Shown: positions 47,382-56,208, counted from the stretch's first letter. The stretch is 64,000 nucleotides of DNA from Bacteroidota bacterium (GCA_009908855.1 JAAAOM010000007.1:1-64000), one strand, 5' to 3'. The notes: generated by a model from the letters alone, not told the origin. Translations and numbers: made by a program.

Positions 47382-48215
47382 CTAATATACATTCTCTATG
47401 TGCTGGATTGGAGAGGTGTCTGGTGTAGGATATACATACAATGTATAATCAGAACCAGGAAGGTCTCCTGCCTGAGCAGCTACCAGAGAAGGATCCAGTG
47501 ATTTATCACCAATGCGGTCAACTACATTAGTAATTGTAATGGTATAAGTACCGGCTCCCTGGTTTAATTGCCCTGTTGCAATATCAAGTGTATAGGCCGA
47601 AGTACCACCTGTACCTACATTATCGGCCAATGAACCAACCGTGGCGGTATTGCCATTACTTAAATCACTGCCATCGAAATCAATATCATAAGTAATATCC
47701 CAAGGGCCAAAACCGGTTAAATCCAAATCTAAGGAGTAATCTTGTGCACCACAGGCACCATCAGATGTAGCTCCTGAAAAATCGATGGTAGCACGGGGTA
47801 CAACCTGAATGGTCAGCGATTCAGTATCACCATCACAACCGGTTCCTGACTGCGGCTGGGTACGCTCCTGAACAGTTAAAGTAACTTGTCCGGGTGAACC
47901 TGCCATCGTAGCATGGATTAATGAGTCTGCATAAAATCCACCGCCAACATCTGTGGCCGGGTTATCACTTGCATCCAGTACAGTTGTACCATCATCAAAG
48001 CTCCAGTTAAAGATGGATGGGTCCATATTTGGGAATGCTTTGATAACCGGATCCGGATTAACGGCATATTCAGCGCGTGAACCTACGGTTACTGTATCGA
48101 TTGATTCGTCTCCTATGGGGGCTACCAGGCTTTGGGCAAAGGCTCCCGTTGAGACAGCCACGAAGGCTATTGCTGTTAAAAGATTCTTTAGTTTCATAAT
48201 GTTATTCTCCCGCAA
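47382..48215 (-). CDS. Exported surface protein of the three-gene cassette (middle member)
   Basis: 277 residues, Asp/Gly/Thr-rich and acidic. N-terminus MRENNIMKLKNLLTAIAFVAVSTGAFAQ; an ATG at residue 7 (48197) may be the true start. The first domain opens SIDTVTVGSRAEYAVNPDP, matching the neighbour's DSVTVGASMRYVVAPDP, and the C-terminal half is a second beta-sandwich-like domain ending PTPDTSPIQHIENVY. No T9SS sorting domain, lipobox or Cys cluster. Probably acts with the co-transcribed sorting-domain protein, for example as an assembled surface layer or fibre; this is inference. Confidence 0.75.
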   Translation of the reverse strand: MRENNIMKLKNLLTAIAFVAVSTGAFAQSLVAPIGDESIDTVTVGSRAEYAVNPDPVIKAFPNMDPSIFNWSFDDGTTVLDASDNPATDVGGGFYADSLIHATMAGSPGQVTLTVQERTQPQSGTGCDGDTESLTIQVVPRATIDFSGATSDGACGAQDYSLDLDLTGFGPWDITYDIDFDGSDLSNGNTATVGSLADNVGTGGTSAYTLDIATGQLNQGAGTYTITITNVVDRIGDKSLDPSLVAAQAGDLPGSDYTLYVYPTPDTSPIQHIENVY

Positions 48216-48245
48216 ATTTAATTATTCTATTGTTGTTTATTATTT

Positions 48246-49040
48246 TTATTTGTTAGGTAAATGATAGATTACACCTGTATTTGGTACTCTGTTAATGGTG
48301 AATACTAAAACATCATTTGGGTTCACAGTTACCGATGATTTTCTTGAAATACGGTCAGACACCTCTTCAATAGTAATGTCATAATCACCAAGGCCATCGT
48401 TGAATGTACCGGCTGGTATCGTAAATTCAGTATCAGCTGCAGTTAAGTCAAAATCGTTGTCATAAATATCAGCATTAGAAGGGCCGTCAATGTTCACATT
48501 GATTCTTACATTGCCATCAGCAACACTTGTGGTTAAAGAAATTGGAACATCAAGGGCAATAGCAGTCGGATCATCCGTACATGTATCCCCGGTTGCAGGT
48601 GTAATGGCTGCTGTCGGAGCAGCAATGATCTCTACGTCAATGTTAGTAACATCACCGGATGCACAGCCTGCTGAACTCACTTCCTGCACAGAAATTTGTC
48701 CTGTTGCGGGAGCACTTTCCATATCAACAGTTACGTCATTATCAGTATCCGGAGCGCCGGCTATGGTACCCAATGCAGCGTCCACAGTCCAGGTAAAGGT
48801 TGATTCGAGTGTACCAGACATTGTTGAAAAATCGTAACTTGGATTGGCTGTAGGATCAGGAGCTACTACATAGCGCATAGAGGCACCTACGGTTACGGAG
48901 TCAATATTTTCATTGGCATCCACACCACCACTGTTTGATCCATGTTCGTAAAATCCACCTGGTTGCGCAAAAGCGCTAACGCTCAAAAAGAACAGAGCTA
49001 AAATGCTCAAAACGATGTTTAATCTTGCTGTTGTTTTCAT
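48246..49040 (-). CDS. Exported surface protein of the three-gene cassette (first member)
   Basis: 264 residues. Signal peptide MKTTARLNIVLSILALFFLSVSAFAQ. Two beta-sandwich-like domains in the same order as the middle gene: DSVTVGASMRYVVAPDPTAN with FTWTVDAALG, then ITPATGDTCTDDPTAIALDVP, and a C-terminal GDYDITIEEVSDRISRK that parallels TYTITITNVVDRIGDK in its neighbour. It ends VIYHLPNK with no sorting domain. 30 bp before the middle gene. The two are clearly paralogous. Confidence 0.75.
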   Translation of the reverse strand: MKTTARLNIVLSILALFFLSVSAFAQPGGFYEHGSNSGGVDANENIDSVTVGASMRYVVAPDPTANPSYDFSTMSGTLESTFTWTVDAALGTIAGAPDTDNDVTVDMESAPATGQISVQEVSSAGCASGDVTNIDVEIIAAPTAAITPATGDTCTDDPTAIALDVPISLTTSVADGNVRINVNIDGPSNADIYDNDFDLTAADTEFTIPAGTFNDGLGDYDITIEEVSDRISRKSSVTVNPNDVLVFTINRVPNTGVIYHLPNK

Positions 49041-49777
49041 TGTATGTTTAATTTAAATTTCAATTTATTATCTGATTGTGCGGAATATATGGTATTCCTG
49101 ATTTTTGTGCAAACAAAGTTATCACCAATGTCGGTGGCTGAAAATGAATACGTTGCATCAGTTTTAATTGTGTTCGATAGCAAAACAGAATTGATAAAAA
49201 CATTTGATAAGGTGTTTTTAACCCCGAATGGTTGAGCGAATGTTTGGTGATAAATGATATATGTCGTAGTGTATGGCGGCAATATACTAATTTGGGAACA
49301 ACAATCTTTCACAGGCAATTGTGGCTCATATTCCGTTATTGCCGGAAGATGTACTTGTTGATGAAGATATACATGCTTCATCCTTTCGATATGTTGATCC
49401 CCACTCTTCACTTCAATTCTTACTTGTTTGGTTCTAATTGTGTTTAACGCATAACGCCTGTTTTGGTTACGAAGGCTCAATTTTTTTACACCATTTGAAC
49501 CAATATTTACATTAAGTTAAATAAAATTAATGTCAATCTCAATTTATTATGAATATAAATTGATTGTATGATAGAAAGGGAGACAGCCTGTGCGGTTATT
49601 AATTAGTTTTTGCAGGAAAAGTCCGGTGTTGGATAAGAAAGCACCATTTTCAAGGCTTGCGAAGTTAGGAAATCCGCAGTTTACTGATGTAAATGAGGAA
49701 TTTCCTGATAAGCGTAACGCAGAACCGACGACACAGGAGGAGCTCGGCGAAGCCAAAATGGAGCTTTCTTGACGACA
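49041..49777. other. 737-bp intergenic region: promoter box plus structured palindrome, no convincing gene
   Basis: Between the surface-protein cassette and YqgE/AlgH, both on the - strand. It holds a - strand -7 box (49114-49121) serving the cassette and a 153-bp nested palindrome (49626-49778). A 147-codon - strand frame (49037-49480) runs through the putative promoter, has no recognisable features and is not called. Confidence 0.5.
49114..49121 (-). promoter_or_regulatory. -7 box for the surface-protein cassette
   Basis: TAACTTTG on the - strand, a perfect TAnnTTTG match, about 74 bp before the ATG at 49040. The expected -33 position reads TTTT rather than TTG, so support is partial. Confidence 0.35.
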
Positions 49778-49778
49778 C
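49626..49778. repeat. 153-bp nested palindromic element
   Basis: Outer arms AAGAAAGCACCATTTT (49635-49650) and AAAATGGAGCTTTCTT (49755-49770) pair 15 of 16, and GTGT (49626-49629) pairs ACAC (49775-49778). An inner hairpin pairs AGGAAAT (49667-49673) with ATTTCCT (49700-49706) and TTTAC (49680-49684) with GTAAA (49689-49693). It abuts the YqgE/AlgH stop. It could be a MITE-like relic, a structured 3' UTR or a terminator; none can be settled here. Confidence 0.6.
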
Positions 49779-50368
49779 TAATTAAACTGAGGGTTTTCCG
49801 GAAAATTAGGCCATAAACTATACTTATTGCCCATACTATTAAGTACTTTTTTCCAGAAACTGCGAGTGGGAGGGGTAAGAATATCTTTTTCAGGCAGGTC
49901 GGTTACGATCCATGAATTTTCGGATAGTTCATTATCTAACTGTTCGGAGTTCCAGCCGGAATAGCCCAGGAAAAAACGAATTCTTTTTTGGTCCAGGTTT
50001 TCCGATTCGATGAGTTGCTTAACAGCATCAAAATCACCGCCCCAATATAAATCAGGCAAAATTTGAACAGAACCGGGAATTATATCGCCCAGTGAATGAA
50101 TGTAATGGATGGTATTTGTATTTACCGGCCCTCCTAATGAAACGGGCACTTCTTTTTTTGGAAAGTCGCTTAGCACCTCATTGATCTGAAGGTTTATAGG
50201 CTTGTTGAGCACAAAACCAACTGTGCCATCCTCATTGTGTTCGGTCAATAAAACAATGGAACGCTTAAAATACACATCCTGAAGAAAAGGTTCGGAAATT
50301 AATACACGTCCTTTATCTGGGATCGCATCTTTCTCGTCTACACCGAAAAAATCAAAATCTATTTCCAT
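49778..50368 (-). CDS. YqgE/AlgH family protein (DUF179)
   Basis: 196 residues from the ATG at 50368, chosen because AAAGGAGG (Shine-Dalgarno) lies 5 bp upstream at 50374-50381 and because family alignment begins MEIDFDFF ... KGRVLISEPFL. A frame extension to 50416 is not needed. Family blocks: SIVLLTEHNEDGTVGFVLNKP (split around residue 40-60), VSLGGPVN, IRFFLGYSGWNSEQLDNEL and SWIVTDL. The biochemical role is unknown; AlgH was named from alginate regulation in Pseudomonas, which may not apply. Divergent from the NhaC gene. Confidence 0.92.
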   Translation of the reverse strand: MEIDFDFFGVDEKDAIPDKGRVLISEPFLQDVYFKRSIVLLTEHNEDGTVGFVLNKPINLQINEVLSDFPKKEVPVSLGGPVNTNTIHYIHSLGDIIPGSVQILPDLYWGGDFDAVKQLIESENLDQKRIRFFLGYSGWNSEQLDNELSENSWIVTDLPEKDILTPPTRSFWKKVLNSMGNKYSLWPNFPENPQFN

Positions 50369-50373
50369 AAGCG

Positions 50374-50381
50374 CCTCCTTT
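50374..50381 (-). promoter_or_regulatory. Strong Shine-Dalgarno site of the YqgE/AlgH gene
   Basis: AAAGGAGG on the - strand, 5 bp before the ATG at 50368. Such a strong site is unusual in this window, where most genes have weak ones, and it fixes the start. Confidence 0.7.
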
Positions 50382-50456
50382 CCCGATTTAACACCAAAGA
50401 ATATGCCAATTATCAATGACTAATTTAATGATAAATTAAAAGAATATTTTAATGTG

Positions 50457-50464
50457 TATGTTTG
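50457..50464 (+). promoter_or_regulatory. -7 box for the NhaC-type antiporter gene
   Basis: TATGTTTG, a perfect TAnnTTTG match, 56 bp before the ATG at 50521; the -33 element is not clear. It argues against translation from the GTG at 50452. Confidence 0.4.
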
Positions 50465-50520
50465 TGTTTCATAAAGATTTTGTTAACATCATACTTCAAA
50501 ATCACTACAATGACCCGATT

Positions 50521-51972
50521 ATGGAACATAAAGCCAAAGATGCCTCGTTGACGGCCAGCCTGATACCCATTGTATTTCTGATAACTTTTCTGAGCCTGAA
50601 TGTTATGATATTTGGTGATGACACATTGTCGGGTTCCAATCAGATCATTCTGCTGATGGCCGCATCCATTGCTTCTCTGATTGCATATATAAATGGTTAT
50701 TCATGGGAGCATATTCTTCAATCGATTTTGAAAAGTATCCATACTGCCATGCCGGCCATTTTAATTTTGTTGGTTATTGGCAGTCTGGCAGGTACATGGA
50801 TGATCAGTGGGGTAGTGCCGGCAATGATTTATTACGGCCTTGAAATAATCCATCCCTCCATTTTTTTGGGAACGGCGCTGGTTGTAAGCGGAATAGTTTC
50901 GCTGGCCACCGGAAGCAGCTGGAGCACCATTGCTACTATTGGCGTGGCATTGTTTGGTATTGGCCACACACTGGGTATTCATGAAGGTATGGTGGCTGGT
51001 GCGATTATTTCCGGCGCTTATTTCGGGGATAAAATGTCCCCGTTGTCTGATACCACCAACCTGGCACCGGCGGTAGCCGGCACAGGGCTTTTTACACATA
51101 TCCGTTATATGATGTATACAACGGTACCGGCCATTTTATTGGCTTTTATCATTTTTATAATTCTTGGATTTACCATCGATTTTAGTGCCCAATCATTGGG
51201 TATTGCTGAGGTGCAAAGCGCCATAAGAAGTAATTTTAATATCAATCCCTGGTTATTAATAGTGCCGGCTGTACTTATCGTGCTAATAATGAAAAAAATA
51301 TCGCCACTTCCGGCACTTTTTATCGGTACTTTGTCGGGTGCTTTGTTTGCCTTTATTTTTCAGGGCGATTTGATTCACGAACTTAAGGGCCAAACTGTGG
51401 GTGGTGGTTTTCAGAATACGTATCGCATACTTATGGAGTCTATGTTTGGTACTTTGAATTTTGGAACGCAGCATCCTGTTATTGACCGGTTATTTTCAAC
51501 TTCGGGTATGGCTGGTATGCTGAATACCGTATGGCTGATACTTACAGCCATGGTTTTTGGTGGTTCCATGGACGCGGGCGGACAGTTGAGGACTATTTCC
51601 CATGCCATTATCCAAAAAGCCAGGTCAGGCGGTTCATTGATCGGTTCAACGGTATTTACCTGCCTGTTTTTTAATGCCACAGCATCCGATCAGTATATGG
51701 CCATTGTGGTGCCGGGAAGAATGTTTTCTGATACCTTCAGACAAAGAGGGTATAAACCCGAGGTGCTGAGCCGTACCCTGGAAGACGCCGGTACCGTTAC
51801 GTCCGTGCTTATTCCCTGGAATACCGGTGGCGCCACTCAGGCCAAAGTATTGGGGGTATCTACCTGGACCTATTTACCATATTGTTTTTTCAATATTTTA
51901 AGTCCGGTAATTGCCATTATGCTGGCTTATGCCAATTATAAAATCCGTCGGAATAATAAAGAGGATGCATAA
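50521..51972 (+). CDS. nhaC: Na+/H+ antiporter, NhaC family
   Basis: 483 residues from the ATG at 50521. About 11-12 membrane helices. Conserved NhaC sequences: ATGSSWSTIATIGVALFGIG (about 145-164), GAIISGAYFGDKMSPLSDTTNLAP and a second-half ILIPWNTGGATQAKVLGV-like segment (VLIPWNTGGATQA), consistent with two inverted structural repeats. Exchanges Na+ for H+ across the inner membrane (some relatives exchange malate/lactate or arginine/ornithine, so the substrate is not certain). Fits an organism that also runs an Na+-pumping NQR. Confidence 0.9.
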   Translation: MEHKAKDASLTASLIPIVFLITFLSLNVMIFGDDTLSGSNQIILLMAASIASLIAYINGYSWEHILQSILKSIHTAMPAILILLVIGSLAGTWMISGVVPAMIYYGLEIIHPSIFLGTALVVSGIVSLATGSSWSTIATIGVALFGIGHTLGIHEGMVAGAIISGAYFGDKMSPLSDTTNLAPAVAGTGLFTHIRYMMYTTVPAILLAFIIFIILGFTIDFSAQSLGIAEVQSAIRSNFNINPWLLIVPAVLIVLIMKKISPLPALFIGTLSGALFAFIFQGDLIHELKGQTVGGGFQNTYRILMESMFGTLNFGTQHPVIDRLFSTSGMAGMLNTVWLILTAMVFGGSMDAGGQLRTISHAIIQKARSGGSLIGSTVFTCLFFNATASDQYMAIVVPGRMFSDTFRQRGYKPEVLSRTLEDAGTVTSVLIPWNTGGATQAKVLGVSTWTYLPYCFFNILSPVIAIMLAYANYKIRRNNKEDA

Positions 51973-52156
51973 TTAGCACTTATTCTGCAGGACAACAGGG
52001 TATGTTCGATGTCCATTTATGAAACAGATCAATTGAAAAACTAACCTGGCCACTGATAAAACTTCTATACGGGTGCAGGGGATATCCTCCCGAAGCAATC
52101 AAGCGCTATCGCAAAAATATTGTTAGTGCTTTGCCATATATTCCTGTAAAATAGTA

Positions 52157-54571
52157 TTAGAACGTCGGATATTTATTGGGGTTAAAACCATTCATCATTT
52201 CATAAACAATGTCAAATAAATCCTCTGTACCGGGTTTGGAGAAGTAATCACCATCGGTACCATACGCAGGGCGATGTGGTTTGGCTGCCAATGTGCGGGG
52301 TGGCACATGCAAATATTTATAGGCCTGTTGTTCTTCCACTACTTTTTGCATCATATAGGAAGAGGCGCCCCCGGGCATATCTTCATCAAAGAACAGTGCT
52401 TTTTTGGTTTTTTGAATAGATGAAACAATTATTTCGGGGATGTCAAATGGTAGTAAGGTTTGTACATCAATAAGTTCAACACTAATACCCATATCCTCTA
52501 ATTGAGGAATAGCTTCCAGTGCAATCTTCACACAGGATCCGTAAGTTACAATGGTTATGTCATTTCCTTCTTTCAGTATTTCCGGTACACCTAACGGAAC
52601 AGTAAATTCACCTAAATTGTCAGGTATGCTTTCTTTCAGTCGATAACCGTTTAATGGCTCAATAACAATGGCCGGGTCATGTGCCCGAATCAGGGTATTA
52701 TACATTCCGGCAGCCTGTGTCATGTTACGGGGTGTACAAACAAACATGCCACGCAATGAATTGATGGCCATGCTCATGGGCGAGCTGGCGTGCCAGGGGC
52801 CTTCAAAACGATGTCCCCGGGTACGTATGATCAATGGTGCTACCTGACCACCGACGGTTCGCCAATGGACGGAAGACAAATCATCGCTCAATGCTTGCAG
52901 GGCGTAAAGCAGATAATCGAGATATTGAATTTCTGCAATCGGCCTTAATCCGCGCAAAGCCATTCCAATACCTTTGCCAACAATGGTAAGTTCGCGAATG
53001 CCGGTATCCATCACGCGCATATCGCCGTATTTTTCCTGAAGTCCTTGTAAACCCTGATTAACACCGCCAATTTTTCCACAATCCTCACCAAATATCACAA
53101 GTTTGTGATTTTGCGCTAACAATTTGTCGAAGTTGTCCCTGATGATCTCGCGGCCGGCAACTTCATCTTTTTGTTGCTCGTAAATTGGTTTTACCTGTTT
53201 AACGAGTAAGGCTGAATGGGCTGACTCGCAATGGGTAAGGGAATTATATATTTCATAGCGCTTAACAAAAGCCTGGTTTAGCCAATGTTTTAATTGATCT
53301 TTAAATTCATCGATATCAGTGCATTGGTTGCAACTATAACGTTGTATTTTTCGGGCGGTACTGACAATATCTTTACGATAAACAATATCTTTATTTTTCA
53401 GGGCTGCAGCCAGATCATTGATCTTATGTGAATGCTGATCGTTGCAATTGCATTTTCTGTTTTCCACGATGGATAAAAGGCTTTGCATTTCCTTTTTGAG
53501 CGGTCCCTGGAAGTCCTTCCATGCTTTTTTTTGCGCCTGTTTAACATCCTCGATGGCTTTTTCTTCAATAGCTTCTAATTCTTTTGATGTAGCCAGTTTT
53601 TGCTCAATGATCCATTCCCTCATTTTAACCATTGGATCATATTCTTTTTCCCATTCCAGTCTTTCTTTCGATTTATAACGTTCGTGTGAACCCGATGTTG
53701 AATGGCCCTGTGGTTGGGTTACTTCATCAATATGAAACAGAACAGGGATATGTTCTTTTCGGCATTTTTCAATTCCTTCCTGAAATGCATTGCATAATTC
53801 AGGATAATTCCAACCCCTGGCTTTATAAATAAGAATGCCGTTTGTATTATTTTCTTTTGCAAAGCCTTTTAAGGCTTCTGAAATACTTTCTTTTATGGTT
53901 TGCTGTTTTCTTGAGACGGAGATACCATATCCGTCATCCCATACAGCTATGGCAAGCGGTATTTGCAATACACCGGCAGCATTCATCACTTCAAAAAAAT
54001 GGCCTTCGGAAGTACTGGCATCTCCTATGGTGCCAAAAGCCACTTCGTTACCTTTAATTGAGAACGGGTTGTTTCCTTTAAGATAAGGACTGTTTCTGTA
54101 TAGCTTGGAAGCCAGTGCCAGTCCGGCCAGACGAGGAACCTGCGCGGCGGTTGGAGATAAGTCGGCTGCGCTGTTTTTTTGTTTGGTTAGGTCTTTCCAA
54201 TTGCCTTCTTTGTCCATACTTCTGGATGCGAAATGGTTGTTGAATGACCGCCCGCCATTGCTGGGGTTGTGTTCAAGGCTTGTTATACCATACAGTTGGG
54301 CAAAAAATTCATGTAAGGTAGTCAATCCGGCGGCCAACAAAAATGTCTGATCGCGATAATACCCTGACCGCCAGTCGCCATTTTGAAAATACCTGGCGTA
54401 AGCAACCTGTGCTACTTCTTTTCCATCTCCAAAAATGCCAAACTTGGCTTTACCGGTAAGTACTTCGCGCCGGCCGGTTAAACTAAGCTGCCTGCTTTGA
54501 TATGCTATTGAATAGTCGTTTAGCACATCTTTTCGAAAGTCGGCATGAACTTTCTCTTTCCTGTTTGTCAT
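52157..54571 (-). CDS. 2-oxo acid dehydrogenase E1, fused alpha-beta subunits
   Basis: 804 residues from the ATG at 54571. A TTG at 54598 opens the frame but lies upstream of the likely transcription start (-7 box at 54596-54603). N-terminal half, E1 alpha: a thiamine-diphosphate motif GDASTSEGHFFEVMNAAGV ... DDGYGISV, in which Asp stands where Asn is usual. C-terminal half (about 470-804), E1 beta: VFGEDCGKIGGVNQGLQ, EIQYLDYLLYALQALSDDL, RTRGHRFEGPWHASSPMS, GGASSYMMQKVVEE. This fusion is a Bacteroidota-type branched-chain or pyruvate E1. Decarboxylates a 2-oxo acid onto lipoyl-E2; the E2 is at 25029-26366. Confidence 0.93.
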   Translation of the reverse strand: MTNRKEKVHADFRKDVLNDYSIAYQSRQLSLTGRREVLTGKAKFGIFGDGKEVAQVAYARYFQNGDWRSGYYRDQTFLLAAGLTTLHEFFAQLYGITSLEHNPSNGGRSFNNHFASRSMDKEGNWKDLTKQKNSAADLSPTAAQVPRLAGLALASKLYRNSPYLKGNNPFSIKGNEVAFGTIGDASTSEGHFFEVMNAAGVLQIPLAIAVWDDGYGISVSRKQQTIKESISEALKGFAKENNTNGILIYKARGWNYPELCNAFQEGIEKCRKEHIPVLFHIDEVTQPQGHSTSGSHERYKSKERLEWEKEYDPMVKMREWIIEQKLATSKELEAIEEKAIEDVKQAQKKAWKDFQGPLKKEMQSLLSIVENRKCNCNDQHSHKINDLAAALKNKDIVYRKDIVSTARKIQRYSCNQCTDIDEFKDQLKHWLNQAFVKRYEIYNSLTHCESAHSALLVKQVKPIYEQQKDEVAGREIIRDNFDKLLAQNHKLVIFGEDCGKIGGVNQGLQGLQEKYGDMRVMDTGIRELTIVGKGIGMALRGLRPIAEIQYLDYLLYALQALSDDLSSVHWRTVGGQVAPLIIRTRGHRFEGPWHASSPMSMAINSLRGMFVCTPRNMTQAAGMYNTLIRAHDPAIVIEPLNGYRLKESIPDNLGEFTVPLGVPEILKEGNDITIVTYGSCVKIALEAIPQLEDMGISVELIDVQTLLPFDIPEIIVSSIQKTKKALFFDEDMPGGASSYMMQKVVEEQQAYKYLHVPPRTLAAKPHRPAYGTDGDYFSKPGTEDLFDIVYEMMNGFNPNKYPTF

Positions 54572-54889
54572 TACTTCTGCTCTTTCCAAAGCCTGCAAAT
54601 TTAGTTAATAATCTGACTAAAATATATTTTATTATTTTTGCATCAAATTCAGGAAATAATAAATTCAGTTAAAAGATTAAACACGCCAAATGGTACTGCG
54701 TAACAATAATAGTTGGTTTTTAATGTTGATATTTGAAATTCGTAGGTTTTCATTGGTATTTGGTGAAATAAACGAATAAATTTACTATTTAGATTTTGAA
54801 AATAAAAGTATTGTAAAGCACCATAGTTTGATAGTCTTTTAAAACAAAATGAATTTATTAATTGTTTATTATTAAAACAAGGTTTAGAC
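54572..54889. other. 318-bp A+T-rich divergent spacer
   Basis: Between E1 (-) and the NqrM-like gene (+). It contains the E1 -7 box. A 80-codon - strand frame (54649-54891) is unsupported. No hairpin terminator and no clear promoter for the + gene was found. Confidence 0.5.
54596..54603 (-). promoter_or_regulatory. -7 box for the E1 gene
   Basis: TAAATTTG on the - strand, a perfect TAnnTTTG match, 24 bp before the ATG at 54571. It decides the start codon. No TTG is seen at -33. Confidence 0.45.
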
Positions 54890-55096
54890 ATGACTTATAT
54901 TAAATTGGTATTACTTTCGGTTATTTTGGTTGCCATTCTTTTTGTGGGATTGGGAATAAAGCTATTGTTTGATAAAAAAGCCAAGATTTCAGCCGGATGC
55001 AGTGGTGGAAGAGAAAATGATGAAGGGGGAATGGGCTGTGCTTGTGGTAACGTAGGGACATGTCAGTCTACAGAAACTTCTTCTATCAGGGGGTAG
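54890..55096 (+). CDS. Small Cys-rich membrane protein, NqrM-like
   Basis: 68 residues: one N-terminal membrane helix (residues 3-27, LVLLSVILVAILFVGLGI), a short basic patch (DKKAK), then a Cys motif C37-S-G-G ... C50-A-C52-G ... C58. This layout matches NqrM (DUF539), the small membrane protein needed for Fe insertion into Na+-NQR, whose conserved Cys pattern is SCGG...CxC..C. Here the gene is convergent with apbE and their 3' ends overlap by 34 bp (55063-55096). Assigning the NqrM role is inference from architecture and location. Confidence 0.72.
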   Translation: MTYIKLVLLSVILVAILFVGLGIKLLFDKKAKISAGCSGGRENDEGGMGCACGNVGTCQSTETSSIRG

Positions 55097-56079
55097 GCAC
55101 CTTCTGATTTATATACCTGGTATTTACCGGTACTGTCGCTGTAAATAAGGTATCCATCAATTTCCGGATTTTTGTCGATAAGATTTTTGGATGCCTCCGG
55201 CCCCATAACCATACATGCGGTGGCATAAGCATCCGCGGTTATGCATTCAGGCGCTAAAATGGTTGCACTGAGCAGGTTATGTGTTTCAGGATAACCAGAT
55301 ACGGGATTAATAGTATGGACGATTTTCATACCTTCTTGTTCATAAAACTTTCTGTAATTTCCGGAGGTTGCCAGTCCTAAATTTTGAAGTTTTACAATAG
55401 CCTGCAGGTTTGATCCGGGCAACAAATTATTCTCAACGGGTTTATCAATGCCTACTTTCCAATTATCATTACCTTTTTTACCACTGGCATACACTTCGCC
55501 GCCGATTTCGACCAGGTAGTTCTTAATCCCTTTGCCGGTAAGGAATTCACTTACCAGATCAACTGAATATCCTTGCGCCAATGCGTTCACATCAATTGTA
55601 ATATTTTTATTTTCTTTGGTTAATCGGTTGCTATCGAGTGATATTTTATGCATACCTACATACTGTAAAAGGCTGTCGATTTTTGCACTGTCGATATTGA
55701 TGGGTTTTTGGTTTCCAAATCCGTAGGCATTTATAAGCGGCCCGACCGTGATATCAAATAATTTTTTGGAAGCGTAATACACCTCCAGGGCTTGGGAATA
55801 AACAACCTGGAAATGTTGATCAACCAAGCCACCTGTATCACTCAGGTTGATAGCGGTTATCATCGATGAGTCGTTATAAGTGGATAATGAATAATCGAAC
55901 TCAATTAATAAACTGTCAATGGCGGCATGATAATTATTGCTATCAGGCGATTCGTAAACAATATGATAGGTCGTACCCTGTGTCAGCCCATCGTTCACCA
56001 TTAATATGAGCTCATCTTGTTGACATGAAAAAAGTAGCAGCGCAGCTATTATGAGTATTAATACTTGTTTCATATTCAC
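55063..56079 (-). CDS. apbE: FAD:protein FMN transferase (ApbE)
   Basis: 338 residues. Attaches FMN covalently to Thr in the SGxT motif of NqrB and NqrC. A lipoprotein signal with lipobox LLLFSC gives a periplasmic membrane-anchored enzyme; the start at 56079 or at Met3 (56073) is equally possible. Core motifs: TQGTTYHIVY near residue 34, LFDITVGPLINAYGFG, TIDVNALAQGYSVDLV, VEIGGEVYASG and HTINPVSGYPETHNLLSATILAPECITADAYATAC. Lies 130 bp downstream of nqrF on the same strand, but a terminator stands between them. Confidence 0.95.
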   Translation of the reverse strand: MNMKQVLILIIAALLLFSCQQDELILMVNDGLTQGTTYHIVYESPDSNNYHAAIDSLLIEFDYSLSTYNDSSMITAINLSDTGGLVDQHFQVVYSQALEVYYASKKLFDITVGPLINAYGFGNQKPINIDSAKIDSLLQYVGMHKISLDSNRLTKENKNITIDVNALAQGYSVDLVSEFLTGKGIKNYLVEIGGEVYASGKKGNDNWKVGIDKPVENNLLPGSNLQAIVKLQNLGLATSGNYRKFYEQEGMKIVHTINPVSGYPETHNLLSATILAPECITADAYATACMVMGPEASKNLIDKNPEIDGYLIYSDSTGKYQVYKSEGAYPLIEEVSVD

Positions 56080-56101
56080 CTTACATATAGATTACGAAGA
56101 T

Positions 56102-56131
56102 AAAAAAACGGGAAACAATGAATGTCTCCCG
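56102..56131 (-). terminator. Intrinsic terminator of the nqr operon
   Basis: - strand stem CGGGAGACA (56131-56123) / TGTTTCCCG (56117-56109), nine pairs with one G-U, followed by TTTTTTTA (56108-56101). It lies about 78 bp after nqrF and 22 bp before apbE, so apbE would be expressed by read-through or from its own weak promoter. Confidence 0.85.
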
Positions 56132-56208
56132 CGTAAAAAATATTATAAGTCATAATTAATTGATCTGAAAAGTTCCCGGTTTTTCTGCCGATTCTCCGGG
56201 GGGTAGAT

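Noticed and set aside
49037..49480. 147-codon - strand frame ending in an ATGA overlap with the first surface-protein gene
   Set aside because: No signal peptide or recognisable motif, a -7 promoter box lies inside it, and residue composition looks non-coding. Overlap alone is not enough.
49547..49772. Short frames on both strands through the palindromic element
   Set aside because: They are explained by the inverted repeat, which gives related frames on both strands; no protein features.
54649..54891. 80-codon - strand frame in the E1/NqrM spacer
   Set aside because: A+T-rich, no family features, odd composition and overlaps the start region of the NqrM-like gene.
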